DNA from: Poindextera sp036272595
Lineage (GTDB): Bacteria > Pseudomonadota > Alphaproteobacteria > Caulobacterales > Caulobacteraceae
Assembly (NCBI GenBank): GCA_036272595.1
Contig: DATAYM010000014.1
Span: 17,064 to 81,063 of the forward strand
Length of the DNA: 64,000 nucleotides
Direction of reading: 5' to 3'
The first letter of the stretch is position 1. Every line of letters begins with the position of its first letter. Shown piece by piece: positions 16,638 through 25,544 of the stretch. A program made the translations under genes and the position numbers. The notes beneath the pieces were generated by a model. The model was not told where the DNA came from. It saw nothing but the letters and a program-made list of their open reading frames with translations, and ran no database searches.

Positions 16638-18601
16638 GCTGGCGGCTGCCGCCGCAGCGCCCGGCGGGCGAGGCGGTCATCGCCTGGATCCCCATGGCCG
16701 ACGGCGTGCGGCTGTCGGCGCGGCTGTGGATTCCTGAGGGGACCGCGCCGGTTCCGGCGGTGCTGGAATACATCCCCTACCGCAAGTCGGACGCCTACCG
16801 CGCCCATGACGACGTCTGGGGGCCGGCCCTGGCCGGCTACGGCGTCGCCTATGTCCGCGTCGACGTGCGCGGCAGCGGCGACTCCGAGGGGGTGCTGACC
16901 GACGAATATCAGGAGACGGAGCTTGACGACGGCTGTGCCGTCATCGCCTGGCTGGCGGCGCGCAACTGGTGCAGCGGCAAGGTCGGCATGCGCGGCCTGT
17001 CCTGGGGCGGCATCAACACGCTGCAGGTCGCCGCCCGCAATCCCCCGGCGCTGAAGGCCATCATGCCGATGGGCTGCATGGACGATCGGTATACGGACGA
17101 TGCCCACTATATCGGCGGCGCGCTCGGCCACACCAACTTCCAGTGGGGCGTCGGCCTCAAGCTGGTGATGGCCGGCCCGCCCGACCCGCTGGTGGTCGGC
17201 GAGGCCTGGGAGGCCATGTGGCGCGAACGATTGGAGGCGACGCCCGCCATCCTGCGCACCTGGCTTGAGCACCAGCGCTATGACGCCTACTGGCGGCGCG
17301 GCTCGATCCGCGAGGACTGGGGCGCGATCGAGGTCCCGACCTACATCGTCGCCGGCTGGCAGGACACCTACGCCAACCCGGTCGGGCGGCTGCTCGCCAA
17401 CCTGCAATGCCCGCGCAAGGCGCTGATCGGGCCCTGGGGCCACACCTATCCCTGGTCCGCCCAGCCGCACGGCCTCGACTGGGCGCACGAGGAGGTGCGC
17501 TGGTGGGAGCAGTGGCTGAAGGATGTCGACACCGGGATCATGGACGAGCCGATGCTGCGCGCCTTCATGCCCTATCGCGCGCCGTCGGCCATGGTCCCGG
17601 CCGAAGTCCCCGGACGCTGGATCGCCGAGCCGGCCTGGCCGCCCCGGGTGACGGAGCGGGCGCTGTATCTGACGGAGGGAGCGCTGTCGGATCGGCCCGG
17701 GCCGCCGGAAACGGCCTCCTATGTCGGCGATCGGATCGTCGGCCTGACCAAGCCGGAATGGCTGGACCGGCCGCCGGTCGAGCAGTCGGCCGACGACGCC
17801 AGATCGCTGCTCTTCCGCACAGAGCCTTTGGCCGAGGACCTCGAAATCTTTGGAAACCCGGTCCTGCGCATCCGGCTCAGCGCCGACCGGCCGGTGGCCA
17901 AGCTGGCCGCGCGGCTGCTGGAAATCGACGCCGACGGCCAGTCCTGGCTGGCGACCTCCGGCCTGCTCAACCTGACCCACCGCGACTCCCACGCCGCGCC
18001 CGAGCCGCTGGTCCCCGGCGAGCCCTGCGATGTGGAGCTGCGGCTGAGCGCGGCCGCCCATCGGTTCAGCGCCGGCGGCCGGATCGGGCTGGCGATCAGC
18101 GAGAGCCTCTGGCCGCTGGTCTGGCCGTCGCCGGAGATCGCCACCCTGACGCTGCACCTCGGCGAGGCCGCCCTGATCCTGCCCGTACGGCCGCCGGAGG
18201 CCGAACCGGCGCCCTTCCCCATCCCCGAGCGCCACATCCCGCCGCGCGACGGCGCGCCGCGCCCGGCCACGGTGACCTGGCCGGTCTCGCCCGGCGTCTA
18301 CCGGCTCGAACTGTCGACCCCGCTCGCGCCAGGGCCGCCGAACGCCACCGGCGCGTCGCTGGGCCGCGGCCGGCTGGAGGTCAGCGAGCTGCGCGAGGAC
18401 GATCCGAACAGCGGCGTCTGGAGCCATCGCGCCACCTCCAGCTGGACCCGCGGCGACTGGGACTGCGCCGTCGAGGCCGCCTGCGAGCTGCGCTCCACGG
18501 CCACGGACTTCCACCTGATCGAGAGCCTGGTCGCCCGGCGCGGCGGTGAGGTGGTGTTCGAGACGCTGACCGAAAGCACGATCCGCCGCGACCTGGTCTG
18601 A
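16634..18601 (+). CDS. CocE/NonD-family hydrolase (X-Pro dipeptidyl-peptidase-like)
   Basis: A 655-residue serine hydrolase. The alpha/beta-hydrolase core carries the nucleophile elbow GLSWGG (S123), the acid in VAGWQDTYANP (about residue 241) and the histidine in GPWGHTYPW (about residue 274). The C-terminal third is the jelly-roll PepX_C domain (ALYLTEGALSD, then LEIFGNPVLRIRLSADRP). CocE-type enzymes cleave esters, amides or acyl-amino bonds. The ATG at 16634 overlaps the preceding stop (ATGA); the longer open frame upstream is the antisense-like shadow of the oxidase gene. No signal peptide, so cytosolic. As last gene of the operon it may hydrolyse the entering conjugate into the amino compound processed by the other enzymes. 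Confidence 0.88.
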   Translation: MSWRLPPQRPAGEAVIAWIPMADGVRLSARLWIPEGTAPVPAVLEYIPYRKSDAYRAHDDVWGPALAGYGVAYVRVDVRGSGDSEGVLTDEYQETELDDGCAVIAWLAARNWCSGKVGMRGLSWGGINTLQVAARNPPALKAIMPMGCMDDRYTDDAHYIGGALGHTNFQWGVGLKLVMAGPPDPLVVGEAWEAMWRERLEATPAILRTWLEHQRYDAYWRRGSIREDWGAIEVPTYIVAGWQDTYANPVGRLLANLQCPRKALIGPWGHTYPWSAQPHGLDWAHEEVRWWEQWLKDVDTGIMDEPMLRAFMPYRAPSAMVPAEVPGRWIAEPAWPPRVTERALYLTEGALSDRPGPPETASYVGDRIVGLTKPEWLDRPPVEQSADDARSLLFRTEPLAEDLEIFGNPVLRIRLSADRPVAKLAARLLEIDADGQSWLATSGLLNLTHRDSHAAPEPLVPGEPCDVELRLSAAAHRFSAGGRIGLAISESLWPLVWPSPEIATLTLHLGEAALILPVRPPEAEPAPFPIPERHIPPRDGAPRPATVTWPVSPGVYRLELSTPLAPGPPNATGASLGRGRLEVSELREDDPNSGVWSHRATSSWTRGDWDCAVEAACELRSTATDFHLIESLVARRGGEVVFETLTESTIRRDLV

Positions 18602-18606
18602 GCGCC

Positions 18607-19440
18607 CTACCAGGTCGGCGCGGCCGGAACCTCGGCCGGCGGCGGACAGGGATGGGCGGTGAACCAGGGCAGGTTCAGGAAGCCCGGATGCAGGTCGATG
18701 CACAGGCTGTCGCCGGGGTTGAGCGCATTGTAGACGCCGGAGGAGACCGAGATCGAGTTGGGCTGGGTTCGCGGTCCCCAGGGGCCGACGTCGAGGTAGT
18801 AGCGCGTCGAGCGGCCGCTGGAGATGTGCTTGCCCAGGATCGCGGCGGTGGTCGGCGTCGCGGGCGAGGCGTCGAACTGCATGTCGGCCAAAGCCGTCGC
18901 GCTGTAGCCGTAGAGCCCGGTGCAGACCACCACGAACACGAAGAAAAACCATGGCGAGGCGAGGCCCGGACGGCTCTTGCCCAGCCAGGCCACGGGCAGT
19001 AGCACGACCGCGACGACGGCGGCCGGGATCAGCGGCTTCAGCGGATCGACCTGGGCATGCCCGCTATTGGCGAACAGCATGGCGATGAACGGCAGCACGA
19101 GAAAGCCGTTGATCACGCGCCGTCCGCTGCGGGAGCGGCGGCTGGCGACTTCGAAACTGGTCGGCGCGCTGATCACCAGGACCAGCATGGCCAGCGGCGC
19201 CACCAGCAGGACGGCCGCGGCGATGAGGCTCGGACGGAACGTATCGTAGAGGGCGAGCGCCGCCGTCAGGCCGCAGAGGCCATAGGCCACCCACCGCGTA
19301 AAGCGCGGATCGGCGACGGAGCCGGCGGCGAGCACCAGATCGCCGAAGCCCACCCGATTGTCGGGCGGCGGCGGTTGCGCCGAATAGGCCGAAGCGTCCG
19401 ACGGGTCGGGCCGTCGACGGAACGGCGACAGGAAAGACAT
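18607..19440 (-). CDS. Multi-pass membrane protein of unknown function
   Basis: A 277-residue protein with about four to five predicted membrane helices in residues 40-165 (for example LIAAAVLLVAPLAMLVLVIS and WFFFVFVVVCTGLYGY). An extracytoplasmic C-terminal domain of about 100 residues (YYLDVGPWGPRTQPNSISVS, then HPGFLNLPWF) contains two cysteines. I do not recognise the family. The ATG at 19440 is preferred; an in-frame ATG at 19497 would add 19 residues, and neither has a strong ribosome site. It converges with the CocE gene, with only five bases between stops. A 188-bp gap separates it from the M20 gene upstream, so it is probably expressed alone. Confidence 0.65.
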   Translation of the reverse strand: MSFLSPFRRRPDPSDASAYSAQPPPPDNRVGFGDLVLAAGSVADPRFTRWVAYGLCGLTAALALYDTFRPSLIAAAVLLVAPLAMLVLVISAPTSFEVASRRSRSGRRVINGFLVLPFIAMLFANSGHAQVDPLKPLIPAAVVAVVLLPVAWLGKSRPGLASPWFFFVFVVVCTGLYGYSATALADMQFDASPATPTTAAILGKHISSGRSTRYYLDVGPWGPRTQPNSISVSSGVYNALNPGDSLCIDLHPGFLNLPWFTAHPCPPPAEVPAAPTW

Positions 19441-19628
19441 CCGCGAGGCCCCCGGCAAGATCGGCCCCAGCATGCGGCGGATGGGTTTCGCAACCATGAA
19501 ACGCCGGCCTGTCGCAACGGTAGGACACGGGCCGCGCGAAAGCGGGATACGAATGTTCACCGCGGAGCCCTTGGCCTCCTTGGCGAACTTGGCGGTTAAC
19601 GCTCCCCCGCGCCGTTGAGCGGTGTTGG

Positions 19629-20846
19629 CTACACCACCGCCTCGCCGTTCAGGAAGGCCTCGGCCATGGCGCAGTGCATGGCGACGCCGCGCGCCATCAC
19701 CCGTTCGTCCAGCACCATGCGGTTGGAGTGCAGGCCGCAGCAGCTGTGATAGTCGCCGCCCTCCGGCACGGCGCCCAGGAAGGCCATGGCGCCGGGCAGC
19801 TTCTGCAGCACATAGGCGAAGTCCTCGGCGCCCATCATCGGCGTCGGCATGGTGCGCCAGGCCGCCTCGCCGAACAGCTCGATCGCCGTCCGCTCCGCCA
19901 GGGCGACGATGCGGCCATCGCAGACAGTGACCGGAAAGCCCGAGGTGACCTCGACCTCGGCGCTCGCCCCATGGGCCAGCGCCACGTGGGTCGCCACCCG
20001 CTCGACGCCTTCGTGGATGAGGGTGCGGATGCGCTCGTCCAGGGTGCGGAGGGTGCCGATCATCATCGCGGTCTCGGGGATCACGTTGTCGGTGGTGCCG
20101 CTGAGGATCTTGCCGACGGTGACCACGGCCGACTCGTTCGGCGGCGTCTTGCGGCTGACCAGGGTCTGCAGCGCCAGCACGATCTCGGCGGCGATCGGCA
20201 CCGGGTCGATGGTCTCGTGCGGCATGGCGCCGTGGCCGCCCTTGCCCTTGACGACGATCTCGAACTCGTCGGCCGAGGCCAGCAACGGGCCGGCGCGGCT
20301 GGCGAACATGCCGGCCGGCATGTTGGGCGAGATGTGCAGGGCGAAGGCCGCGTCCGGGGCCGGGTTGTCGAGCAGGCCGTCCTCGATCATGTAGCGGGCC
20401 CCGTGATAGCCCTCCTCGCCGGGCTGGAACATGAAGACCACGGTCCCGTTCAGCCGCTGGCGCTCGGCGCAGAGCGCCCGCGCCGCGCCGGCCAGCATGG
20501 CGACATGGGTGTCGTGGCCGCAGGCGTGCATGGCCCCCTCGGTCTGCGAATGGAAGTCGAGGCCGGTGTCCTCGTGCAGCGGCAGGGCGTCCATGTCGCC
20601 GCGCAGCAGCACCGTGCGCCCGTTCTCCGAGCCGCGCAGGATGGCGATCAGGCCGCTGGTCGACGGCCCCTCGCGCAGCTCCAGCGGCAGGCCCTCGAGC
20701 GCGCGCCGGATCTTGGCGGTGGTCTTCGGGCAGTCGAGGCCGATCTCCGGCTCGGCATGGATGGCGCGGCGAAGGGCGATGGCGTCGCCGAGCAGCGCTT
20801 CTCCCGAACGGGTCCAGAGTTCGCGGTCGACGACGAGAGCGTTCAT
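19629..20846 (-). CDS. M20 family amidohydrolase (hippurate / N-acyl-amino-acid hydrolase type)
   Basis: A 405-residue metallopeptidase of the M20D subfamily. It opens with LRRAIHAEPEIGLDCPKTT and carries LLRGDMDALPL and the metal motif MHACGHDTHVAMLAGAA near residue 100, and the glutamate pair in QPGEEGYHGARYMIEDG near residue 138. A dimerisation lid follows, and the last metal ligand is in YHSCCGLHSNRM. These enzymes hydrolyse N-acyl amino acids such as hippurate or indole-acetyl amino acids. The start at 20846 has an AAGGA ribosome site; the open frame extends 18 codons further but without one. It lies downstream of the bkd genes in the same direction, separated by two strong hairpins, so it is probably a separate transcription unit. 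Confidence 0.9.
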   Translation of the reverse strand: MNALVVDRELWTRSGEALLGDAIALRRAIHAEPEIGLDCPKTTAKIRRALEGLPLELREGPSTSGLIAILRGSENGRTVLLRGDMDALPLHEDTGLDFHSQTEGAMHACGHDTHVAMLAGAARALCAERQRLNGTVVFMFQPGEEGYHGARYMIEDGLLDNPAPDAAFALHISPNMPAGMFASRAGPLLASADEFEIVVKGKGGHGAMPHETIDPVPIAAEIVLALQTLVSRKTPPNESAVVTVGKILSGTTDNVIPETAMMIGTLRTLDERIRTLIHEGVERVATHVALAHGASAEVEVTSGFPVTVCDGRIVALAERTAIELFGEAAWRTMPTPMMGAEDFAYVLQKLPGAMAFLGAVPEGGDYHSCCGLHSNRMVLDERVMARGVAMHCAMAEAFLNGEAVV

Positions 20847-20907
20847 GGCAGGTCCTTGTTCGGCGGCCGGTGAAGACAGGCGCGCGTTTTCCCCTGGCAT
20901 CCATAGA

Positions 20908-20933
20908 CCCTCTCCCCGCTCGCGGGGAGAGGG
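20908..20933. repeat. Palindromic hairpin CCCTCTCCCC / GGGGAGAGGG
   Basis: A 10-bp perfect inverted repeat with a six-base loop (GCTCGC), in the gap between the M20 gene start and the bkdB stop. This CTCTCCCC-type palindrome is common between genes in Caulobacterales-like genomes. No T-run follows on either strand, so it is listed as a repeat rather than a certain terminator. Confidence 0.6.
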
Positions 20934-20950
20934 CAGGGCGACGAGCCGTC

Positions 20951-20979
20951 TTGATCCTCCCCCATCGGGGGAGGATCAA
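20951..20979 (-). terminator. Hairpin immediately after bkdB, likely transcription terminator
   Basis: A perfect 13-bp inverted repeat TTGATCCTCCCCC / GGGGGAGGATCAA with a three-base loop, beginning four bases after the bkdB stop codon on the minus strand. The position and stability suit a terminator or an mRNA 3'-end stabiliser for the bkd operon, although it has no canonical U-tract. Confidence 0.5.
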
Positions 20980-20982
20980 GGA

Positions 20983-22182
20983 TCACTCCGGCATGAACAG
21001 CAGGGCGGGGTGTTCCAGCTTCGCCTTCACCGCCTGGATGAAGGCGGCGGCGTCGTAGCCGTCGACGACGCGGTGATCGAACGAGGAGGACAGGTTCATC
21101 ATCTTGCGCACGACCACCTGGCCGCCCACCACCACCGGCCGCTCGACGATGCGGTTGGGGCCGATGATGGCGACCTCGGGGGCGTTGATGATCGGGGTGG
21201 TGGCGACGCCGCCCAGGGCGCCGAGGCTGGTCAGGGTGATGGTCGAGCCGGCCAGCTCCTCGCGCGTCGCCCTGCCGGCGCGCACCGCCGCCGCCAGCCG
21301 GGCGATCTCGGCGGAAAGCTCCCAGAGGTCGCGGGCCTCGGCGTTGCGGACCACCGGGACCATCAGCCCGTCCCGCGTCTGCACCGCGACACCCATGTGC
21401 ACCGCGGCGTGGCGATGCACGACGCCGGCCTCGTCGTCGAACAGGGCGTTGATCTGTGGGAAGTCGGGCAGCACCCGGACCAGGGCCTGGATCAGGAACG
21501 GCGGCAGGCTGAGCGCCGGCCGGCCCTCGGCGCGGGTGGCGTTCAGGTGCGTGCGCAGGGCCTCCAGTTCGGTGACGTCCACCTCCTCGACATAGGCGAA
21601 GTGCGGAATGCGGCGCTTGGACTGCGACAGCCGCTCGGCGATGCGGCGGCGCAGGCCGACCACCTTGACGTCCTCGACGCCTTCGCGCGTGGCCAGGGCC
21701 GGGCTGGCGGCGGCCGGCCGCTTCAGGTCGGCGTCGAGGATGCGGCCGTCCGGGCCGCTGCCCTTGATGGCGGCGAGGTCGATGCCCTGCTCTCTGGCGC
21801 GGCGGCGGGTGGCCGGCGAGGCCAGCGGCCGGGCATAGGCCGGCAGGTCCTCGGACTCCTCCGGCTCGGCGGCCTCAGGCACGGTGGCGGACCCGGGCGC
21901 GGCTTCCGGCGCGGCCGCTGCCGCCTCGGACGGCGCCTCGGCGTCGGTCTCGAACACCACCAGGTCCGAGCCCACGGCGACGTCCTCGCCCTCCTCGCCG
22001 GTCAGGCCGGTGACCACCCCGGCGACCGGCGAGGTCAGCTCGACGGTGGCCTTGTCGGTCATCACGTCGACCAGCGGCTGTTCCTCGGCGACCGTGTCGC
22101 CGACGGCCACATGCCACTCGACGATCTCCGCCTCGGCGATGCCTTCGCCGACGTCGGGCAGCCGGAAGACGTAGCGCGCCAT
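20983..22182 (-). CDS. bkdB: Branched-chain 2-oxoacid dehydrogenase E2 (dihydrolipoyl acyltransferase)
   Basis: A 399-residue E2 subunit. The N-terminal lipoyl domain has its lipoylated lysine in VMTDKATVEL (about residue 44). After an Ala/Pro/Glu-rich linker, the E3/E1-binding domain follows (ARPLASPATRRRAREQGIDL, about residue 130), and the catalytic core ends in SSSFDHRVVDGYDAA with the active-site histidine near residue 371. It transfers the acyl group from E1 to CoA in Val/Leu/Ile breakdown. It starts six bases after the bkdA2 stop, last of the three bkd genes. No lipoamide dehydrogenase (E3) gene follows, so E3 must be shared from elsewhere. Confidence 0.92.
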   Translation of the reverse strand: MARYVFRLPDVGEGIAEAEIVEWHVAVGDTVAEEQPLVDVMTDKATVELTSPVAGVVTGLTGEEGEDVAVGSDLVVFETDAEAPSEAAAAAPEAAPGSATVPEAAEPEESEDLPAYARPLASPATRRRAREQGIDLAAIKGSGPDGRILDADLKRPAAASPALATREGVEDVKVVGLRRRIAERLSQSKRRIPHFAYVEEVDVTELEALRTHLNATRAEGRPALSLPPFLIQALVRVLPDFPQINALFDDEAGVVHRHAAVHMGVAVQTRDGLMVPVVRNAEARDLWELSAEIARLAAAVRAGRATREELAGSTITLTSLGALGGVATTPIINAPEVAIIGPNRIVERPVVVGGQVVVRKMMNLSSSFDHRVVDGYDAAAFIQAVKAKLEHPALLFMPE

Positions 22183-22188
22183 GGTCGT

Positions 22189-23202
22189 TCAGGCCTCCAG
22201 CGTCCGCCGCAGGGCGGCGGCGACCCGGCCCGGGCCTGGGAAATAGTCCCACTCGAAGGCGTGCGGATAGGGCGTGTCCCATCCGGTGACCCGCTCGATC
22301 GGCGCCTCCAGGTGATAGAAGCAGTGCTCCTGCACCAGGGCCGACAATTCCGCGCCATAGCCGGAGGTGCGGGTCGCCTCGTGCAGGATCACGCAGCGGC
22401 CGGTCTTCTCCACCGAGGCGACGATGGTCTCGATGTCGAGCGGCACCAGGGTGCGTAGGTCGATGACCTCGGCGTCGACCCCGGCGTCCTCCGCCGCCGC
22501 CAGCGCCACGTGCACCATGGCGCCATAGGCCAGCACGCTGACCGCCGCGCCGGCGCGCACCACCGCCGCCGAACCCAGCGGCACGGTGTAGTGCTCGGCC
22601 GGAACCTCGCTGGCCGGATGGCCGGCCCAGGACTTCACCGGCCGCTCGTAGTGGCCGTCGAACGGGCCGTTGTAGAGCCGCTTCGGCTCCAGGAAGATCA
22701 CCGGGTCGTCGGATTCGATGGCGCTGATCAAGAGGCCCTTGGCGTCGTAGGGGTTGGACGGGATCACCGTCACCAGGCCGGCGACGTGAGTGAACAGCGC
22801 CTCGGGGCTCTGGCTGTGGGTCTGGCCGCCGAAGATGCCGCCGCCGTAGGGGGCGCGGATGGTCAACGGAGCGATGAAGTCGCCGGCCGAGCGGTAGCGC
22901 AGCCGCGCCGCCTCGGAGACCAGTTGGTCGTAGGCCGGGTAGATGTAGTCGGCGAACTGGATCTCGACCACGGGGCGCAGGCCATAGGCGCCCATGCCGA
23001 TGGCCACCGCGACGATGCCCGCCTCGCCGATCGGCGTGTCGAAGCAGCGGCTGACGCCGTACTTCTTCTGCAGGCCCTCGGTGGCGCGGAAGACGCCGCC
23101 GAAATAGCCGACGTCCTCGCCGAAGACCAGCACCTCCGGATCGCGGCCCAGCATGACGTCCATCGCCGAGTTCAGCGCCTGGATCATGGTCAGCGACGCC
23201 AT
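22189..23202 (-). CDS. bkdA2: Branched-chain 2-oxoacid dehydrogenase E1 beta subunit
   Basis: A 337-residue transketolase-like beta subunit (MIQALNSAMDVMLGRDPEVL, VFGEDVGYFGGVFRATEGL, DTPIGEAGIVAVAIGMGAYG). With BkdA1 it forms the thiamine-diphosphate E1 heterotetramer that decarboxylates branched-chain 2-oxoacids. The ATG at 23202 lies two bases after the bkdA1 stop, giving tight translational coupling. The open frame continues upstream as a shadow of bkdA1, but the family start is unambiguous. Confidence 0.93.
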   Translation of the reverse strand: MASLTMIQALNSAMDVMLGRDPEVLVFGEDVGYFGGVFRATEGLQKKYGVSRCFDTPIGEAGIVAVAIGMGAYGLRPVVEIQFADYIYPAYDQLVSEAARLRYRSAGDFIAPLTIRAPYGGGIFGGQTHSQSPEALFTHVAGLVTVIPSNPYDAKGLLISAIESDDPVIFLEPKRLYNGPFDGHYERPVKSWAGHPASEVPAEHYTVPLGSAAVVRAGAAVSVLAYGAMVHVALAAAEDAGVDAEVIDLRTLVPLDIETIVASVEKTGRCVILHEATRTSGYGAELSALVQEHCFYHLEAPIERVTGWDTPYPHAFEWDYFPGPGRVAAALRRTLEA

Positions 23203-23204
23203 GG

Positions 23205-24434
23205 TCAGCCCTCGCCCAGCGCCTTGGCCTGCTCGCGCAGATGCCAGGGCGTCGTGGCGTAGACGTCGCCGAACATCGCCTGCGCCTTGATGGCCGGCGC
23301 GGCCTCGGCGAAGGAGCCGGCGGCTTCGGCGTCGCGCTGGGCCGCGCGCACCAGCGCCTCGACCTCGGCGGCCAGCGCCGCCTGCTGCTCTTCCGACCAT
23401 TCGCCGAGGCCGATCAGGTGGTCCTTCAGCCGCTGGATCGGATCGCCCAGCGGCCAGGCCTTGGCCTCGTCGGCGGGGCGGTAGCGGCTGGGGTCGTCGC
23501 TGGTGGAGTGGCTTTCCGCCCGGTAGGTGAAGAGCTCGATCACCGTCGCGCCCAGGTTGGCGCGCGCCCGCTCGGCCGCCCAGGCGGTGACGGCGTAGAC
23601 GGCCAAGAGGTCGTTGCCGTCCACCCTGAGCGCCGGCAGCCCGTGGCCGATGGCGCGGGCGGCGAAGGTGGTCGACTCGCCGCCGGCGAAGCCGTGGAAG
23701 GACGAGATCGCCCACTGGTTATTGACGATGTTGAGGATCACCGGCGCGCGGTAGACCGAGGCGAAGGTCAGCGCCTCGTGGAAGTCCGCCTCCGCGGTCG
23801 CGCCGTCGCCGATCCAGGCGGCGGCGATGCGGGTGTCGCCCTTGAGCGCCGAGGCCATGGCCCAGCCGACCGCCTGGCTGAACTGGGTGCCGAGATTGCC
23901 CGAGATGGTGAAGAAGCCGTGGGCGCGGCTGGAGTACATGCACGGCAGCTGGCGGCCCTGCACCGGATCGCTGCGGTCGGAATAGACCTGATGGACCATG
24001 GCGGCGACCGGATAGCCGCGGGCGATCAGCAGGCCCTGCTGGCGATAGGTCGGAAAGGCCATGTCGTCGGGGGCCAGCGCCAGGGCCTGGCCGGCGGCGA
24101 TCGCCTCCTCGCCGGCGGACTTGGCGTAGAAGGTGATCTTGCCCTGCCGCTGCGCCCGGTACATGCGGTCGTCCAGGGCGCGGGTGGTCATCATGGTGCG
24201 CAGGCCGGAGCGCAGGGTCTCGGGGTCCAGGTGCGGGTCCCAGGCGCCTGCCGCCTTGCCTGCGTCGTCCAGCACCCGGATCAGCCCATAGGCCAGGTCG
24301 CGGATGGCGCTGGCCTCGACGTCGACCGGCGGCCGGTCCAGCGACCCCGGCGGCGCGGGTTTCAGGCCGCTGAAGTCCGGCGGCTCGCCGGGTCGGCGCG
24401 TCGGCTCGGGGATGTGCAGGCTGAGGCGCGCCAT
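23205..24434 (-). CDS. bkdA1: Branched-chain 2-oxoacid dehydrogenase E1 alpha subunit
   Basis: A 409-residue E1 alpha subunit of the Pseudomonas BkdA1 type: the N-terminal LSLHIPEPTRRPGEPPDFS extension is diagnostic for the branched-chain rather than the pyruvate enzyme. The thiamine-diphosphate motif runs from WIGDGATAEADFHEAL to NNQWAISS, and the phosphorylation-loop-like region YRAESHSTSDDPSRYR lies near residue 300. The ATG at 24434 has a GTGAGG ribosome site. First of three genes bkdA1-bkdA2-bkdB. A 53-bp gap separates it from the SDR gene upstream in the same direction, which may belong to the same transcript. Confidence 0.93.
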   Translation of the reverse strand: MARLSLHIPEPTRRPGEPPDFSGLKPAPPGSLDRPPVDVEASAIRDLAYGLIRVLDDAGKAAGAWDPHLDPETLRSGLRTMMTTRALDDRMYRAQRQGKITFYAKSAGEEAIAAGQALALAPDDMAFPTYRQQGLLIARGYPVAAMVHQVYSDRSDPVQGRQLPCMYSSRAHGFFTISGNLGTQFSQAVGWAMASALKGDTRIAAAWIGDGATAEADFHEALTFASVYRAPVILNIVNNQWAISSFHGFAGGESTTFAARAIGHGLPALRVDGNDLLAVYAVTAWAAERARANLGATVIELFTYRAESHSTSDDPSRYRPADEAKAWPLGDPIQRLKDHLIGLGEWSEEQQAALAAEVEALVRAAQRDAEAAGSFAEAAPAIKAQAMFGDVYATTPWHLREQAKALGEG

Positions 24435-24487
24435 CGTCCTCACCTTACGCCCCCGGGCGGGCGAAGTTCCAGCCTCGGACGGCGCCG

Positions 24488-25411
24488 TCAGACCGTCCGT
24501 TGGGCGCGGTCCTTCTCGTTGGCGCCGCGGATCGAGGACCGCGCCGCCTCCCACTGCTGGTCGGACCAGCCGCGCAGGCCGGCGAATCCGCCGCCGCCGG
24601 CCTGGTGCGCCGCCCCGTCGATGGCGATGGTCTGGCCGTTGACGTATTCCGCCCCCGGCCCGAGCAGCAGCACCGCGAGGTTGCACAGCTCCGGCATCCT
24701 GCCGACCCGGCCCATGGGATTGCTGCTCCTGGCGCCGTCGCCCTCGCCCTCGCCCTCGCCCGACGTGGCCCGCTGGTCGCCCGGGTTCAGCCGCGCCCAG
24801 GCGCCTTCGGTCGGGAAGGGGCCCGGCGCGATGGCGTTCAGCCGGATGTTCTTGTCGCCCCACTCCACCGCCAGCGACTGGGTCATCACGTGCAGGCCGG
24901 CCTTGGACATGGCCGACGGCACCGTATAGGGGCCGCCGTTCCACACCCAGGTGGTCAGGATCGACAGCACCGAGCCCGGCTTCTTCTCGGCGATCCAGCG
25001 CTTGCCGCAGTCCAGGGTCACGAAGAAGGAGCCGCGGAAGACGATGTTGGCGATGGCGTCGAAGCCGCGCGGCGAGAGGTCCTCGGTGCGGCTGATGAAG
25101 TTGCCGGCGGCGTTGTTGACCAGGCCGGTGAGCGGGCCGCCGTCCGACCAGATGCGGTCGAGGGTCTCGCCGATCGCCTCGGGCACGCGGATGTCGCAGG
25201 CCTGGGCCACCACCTTGCCGCCATGGGCGGCCATCAGCTCGTCGGCGGTCTCCTGCAGCACCCCGCCGCGCCGGCCCCAGATGTAGACCTCCGCGCCCAG
25301 CATCAGGAAGGCCTCGCTCATCACCTTGCCGAGGCCGGTGCCGCCCCCGGTGACCAGGATGCGCTGGCCCTTCATCAGGCCGGGTTTGAACATCAGATCG
25401 TCAGGCGTCAT
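24488..25411 (-). CDS. SDR-family oxidoreductase, 2,4-dienoyl-CoA reductase-like
   Basis: A 307-residue short-chain dehydrogenase. The cofactor site is ILVTGGGTGLGKVMSEAF (TGxxxGxG) near residue 18, and LVNNAAGNF (NNAAG) lies near residue 97. Instead of the usual YxxxK, the active site reads PSAMSKAGLHVMTQ, i.e. S-x3-K. Replacement of Tyr by Ser is characteristic of 2,4-dienoyl-CoA reductases, which reduce conjugated dienoyl-CoA with NADPH in unsaturated fatty acid breakdown. A run of six-base repeats near 24740-24757 inserts a flexible Gly-Glu stretch before the substrate loop. It sits just upstream of bkdA1 and could provide another acyl-CoA function in the same unit. Confidence 0.85.
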   Translation of the reverse strand: MTPDDLMFKPGLMKGQRILVTGGGTGLGKVMSEAFLMLGAEVYIWGRRGGVLQETADELMAAHGGKVVAQACDIRVPEAIGETLDRIWSDGGPLTGLVNNAAGNFISRTEDLSPRGFDAIANIVFRGSFFVTLDCGKRWIAEKKPGSVLSILTTWVWNGGPYTVPSAMSKAGLHVMTQSLAVEWGDKNIRLNAIAPGPFPTEGAWARLNPGDQRATSGEGEGEGDGARSSNPMGRVGRMPELCNLAVLLLGPGAEYVNGQTIAIDGAAHQAGGGGFAGLRGWSDQQWEAARSSIRGANEKDRAQRTV

Positions 25412-25544
25412 GGCGTCCTCCTTGGCGTTTTCCCGACACTCCGCGACTGACGGTGCGGAAGGTCAAGGGATATGGCGCGGGGCCGGCACGGCATGATCGA
25501 CGACGGCCAGCGCTTTCGTCCGGGTCGGCGGCGGGCGGCGTTGC

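Noticed and set aside
16187..18952. Long minus-strand open frame opposite the DAO-family oxidase and CocE genes
   Set aside because: No domain or ribosome site; antisense shadow of strongly supported plus-strand genes.
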